Assembly: GCA_017935675.1 (NCBI GenBank)
Contig: JAGBHE010000037.1
Coordinates: 1 to 64,000 of the forward strand
DNA length: 64,000 nt
Direction: 5' to 3'
Source of the DNA: Clostridia bacterium
Lineage (GTDB): Bacteria; Bacillota; Clostridia; UBA1381
A program made the position numbers and the translations under genes. The notes below the pieces were generated by a model. It was not told the DNA's origin. It did not search any database and saw only the letters and a list, made by a program, of their open reading frames with translations. This document shows, one piece after another, positions 63,724-64,000 of the stretch; within the stretch, counting starts at the first letter, position 1, and each line of letters begins with the position of its first letter.

Positions 63724-64000
63724 AAGCAAAATTGCCGCTGCGGTGCTCGTGCTCGTTTCAATGCTTCAGGCGCGGGCAGACTGTGCCGGAAGTGCGGCTC
63801 AATTTATACTCTCGGAAGATAACTGCGGAGCAAAAATAGTTGAAGCGACATCAGGTGTCGGAACACTTACAGCCTCGGCGGACGGGATTAATATGGAAGA
63901 AATACGGTGGGATGATGACCCTCTGCATTTAAATCCGCGTATGCAGGGGAAGAAGCTAAGCACAGGCTGGGATAAGGGCGGATATTGGCTTATTAAGTTT
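63701..64000 (+). CDS. secreted protein, N-terminal fragment cut by the window end
   Basis: The open frame runs from ATG 63701 to the last base (100 codons). GAGGAGGG precedes it. The signal peptide includes KIAAAVLVLVSMLQARA. The segment WDDDPLHLNPRMQGKKLSTG then WDKGGYWLIKF resembles the start of the repeat domain in the 57161 protein (GYWLIETSTKGYKEI). It is therefore probably another member of the same surface-protein group, in the same operon. Confidence 0.75.
   Translation, partial: MRFMFGNKSKIAAAVLVLVSMLQARADCAGSAAQFILSEDNCGAKIVEATSGVGTLTASADGINMEEIRWDDDPLHLNPRMQGKKLSTGWDKGGYWLIKF

Overview
This window looks like a chromosomal segment of an anaerobic, spore-forming, Gram-positive member of the Clostridia. 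The evidence is a SpoVT sporulation regulator, a dnaG-rpoD pair, AAAGGAG/GGAGG ribosome binding sites, TTGACA/TATAAT promoters, S-layer-homology (SLH) anchored surface proteins, a membrane pyrophosphatase and a PPi-type phosphofructokinase. Pectin-directed enzymes together with SLH anchoring resemble what is known of gut pectin specialists such as Monoglobus. That placement is inference from gene content, not a taxonomic result.

Layout. 1-11.6 kb holds mixed single genes and short operons: a GH95 fucosidase, SpoVT, a DMT permease, a DUF1538 membrane protein coupled to a double PII-like protein, a GH4 glycosidase divergent from an AraC regulator, and the ion-pumping pyrophosphatase. 11.6-36 kb is a polysaccharide-use locus. 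It starts with an AraC regulator divergent from a GH105 unsaturated rhamnogalacturonyl hydrolase and an unrecognised large protein. It continues with two SLH surface proteins, two giant right-handed beta-helix proteins (one SLH-anchored, one not), two multi-CBM secreted proteins, and an LplABC-type sugar importer with no ATPase gene. 36-43.1 kb is a minus-strand housekeeping run: PPi-PFK, rsmE, a degenerate flavodiiron-like protein, prmA, rpoD, dnaG. 43.4-48 kb has a PTS_EIIC_2-type permease with an amidohydrolase, then a BlaI/M56 signalling operon. 48-53.6 kb has two GH2 enzymes around a soluble pyrophosphatase and a RelB/YafQ-type toxin-antitoxin pair. 53.6-57 kb is a repeat-rich, decaying stretch: a four-helix-bundle protein, two arrays of tandem hairpins, an IS3-type remnant, a VOC protein, a Nif3 protein and tRNA-Met(CAT). 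57.1-64 kb encodes further large secreted proteins, including a lamin-tail/metallophosphoesterase protein. The last gene runs off the window.

How the genes fit together. Surface-bound beta-helix enzymes and CBM proteins probably bind and cut pectic glycans outside the cell. The LplABC-like importer takes up oligosaccharides. GH105, GH2, GH4 and GH95 enzymes without visible signal peptides would finish hydrolysis inside. The AraC proteins next to GH105 and GH4 are the likely local regulators. Three pyrophosphate enzymes (HppA, PPi-PFK, Ppa) suggest PPi is used as an energy currency.

Most unusual points: the two tandem-hairpin arrays flanking the IS3-type remnant; a toxin-antitoxin cassette bracketed by a 34-bp repeat of the end of the pyrophosphatase gene; a flavodiiron homologue that lost its metal ligands; the duplicated-DUF1538/duplicated-PII pair; new-looking shared modules in the surface proteins; and a repeat element placed at the 3' ends of two glycosidase genes.
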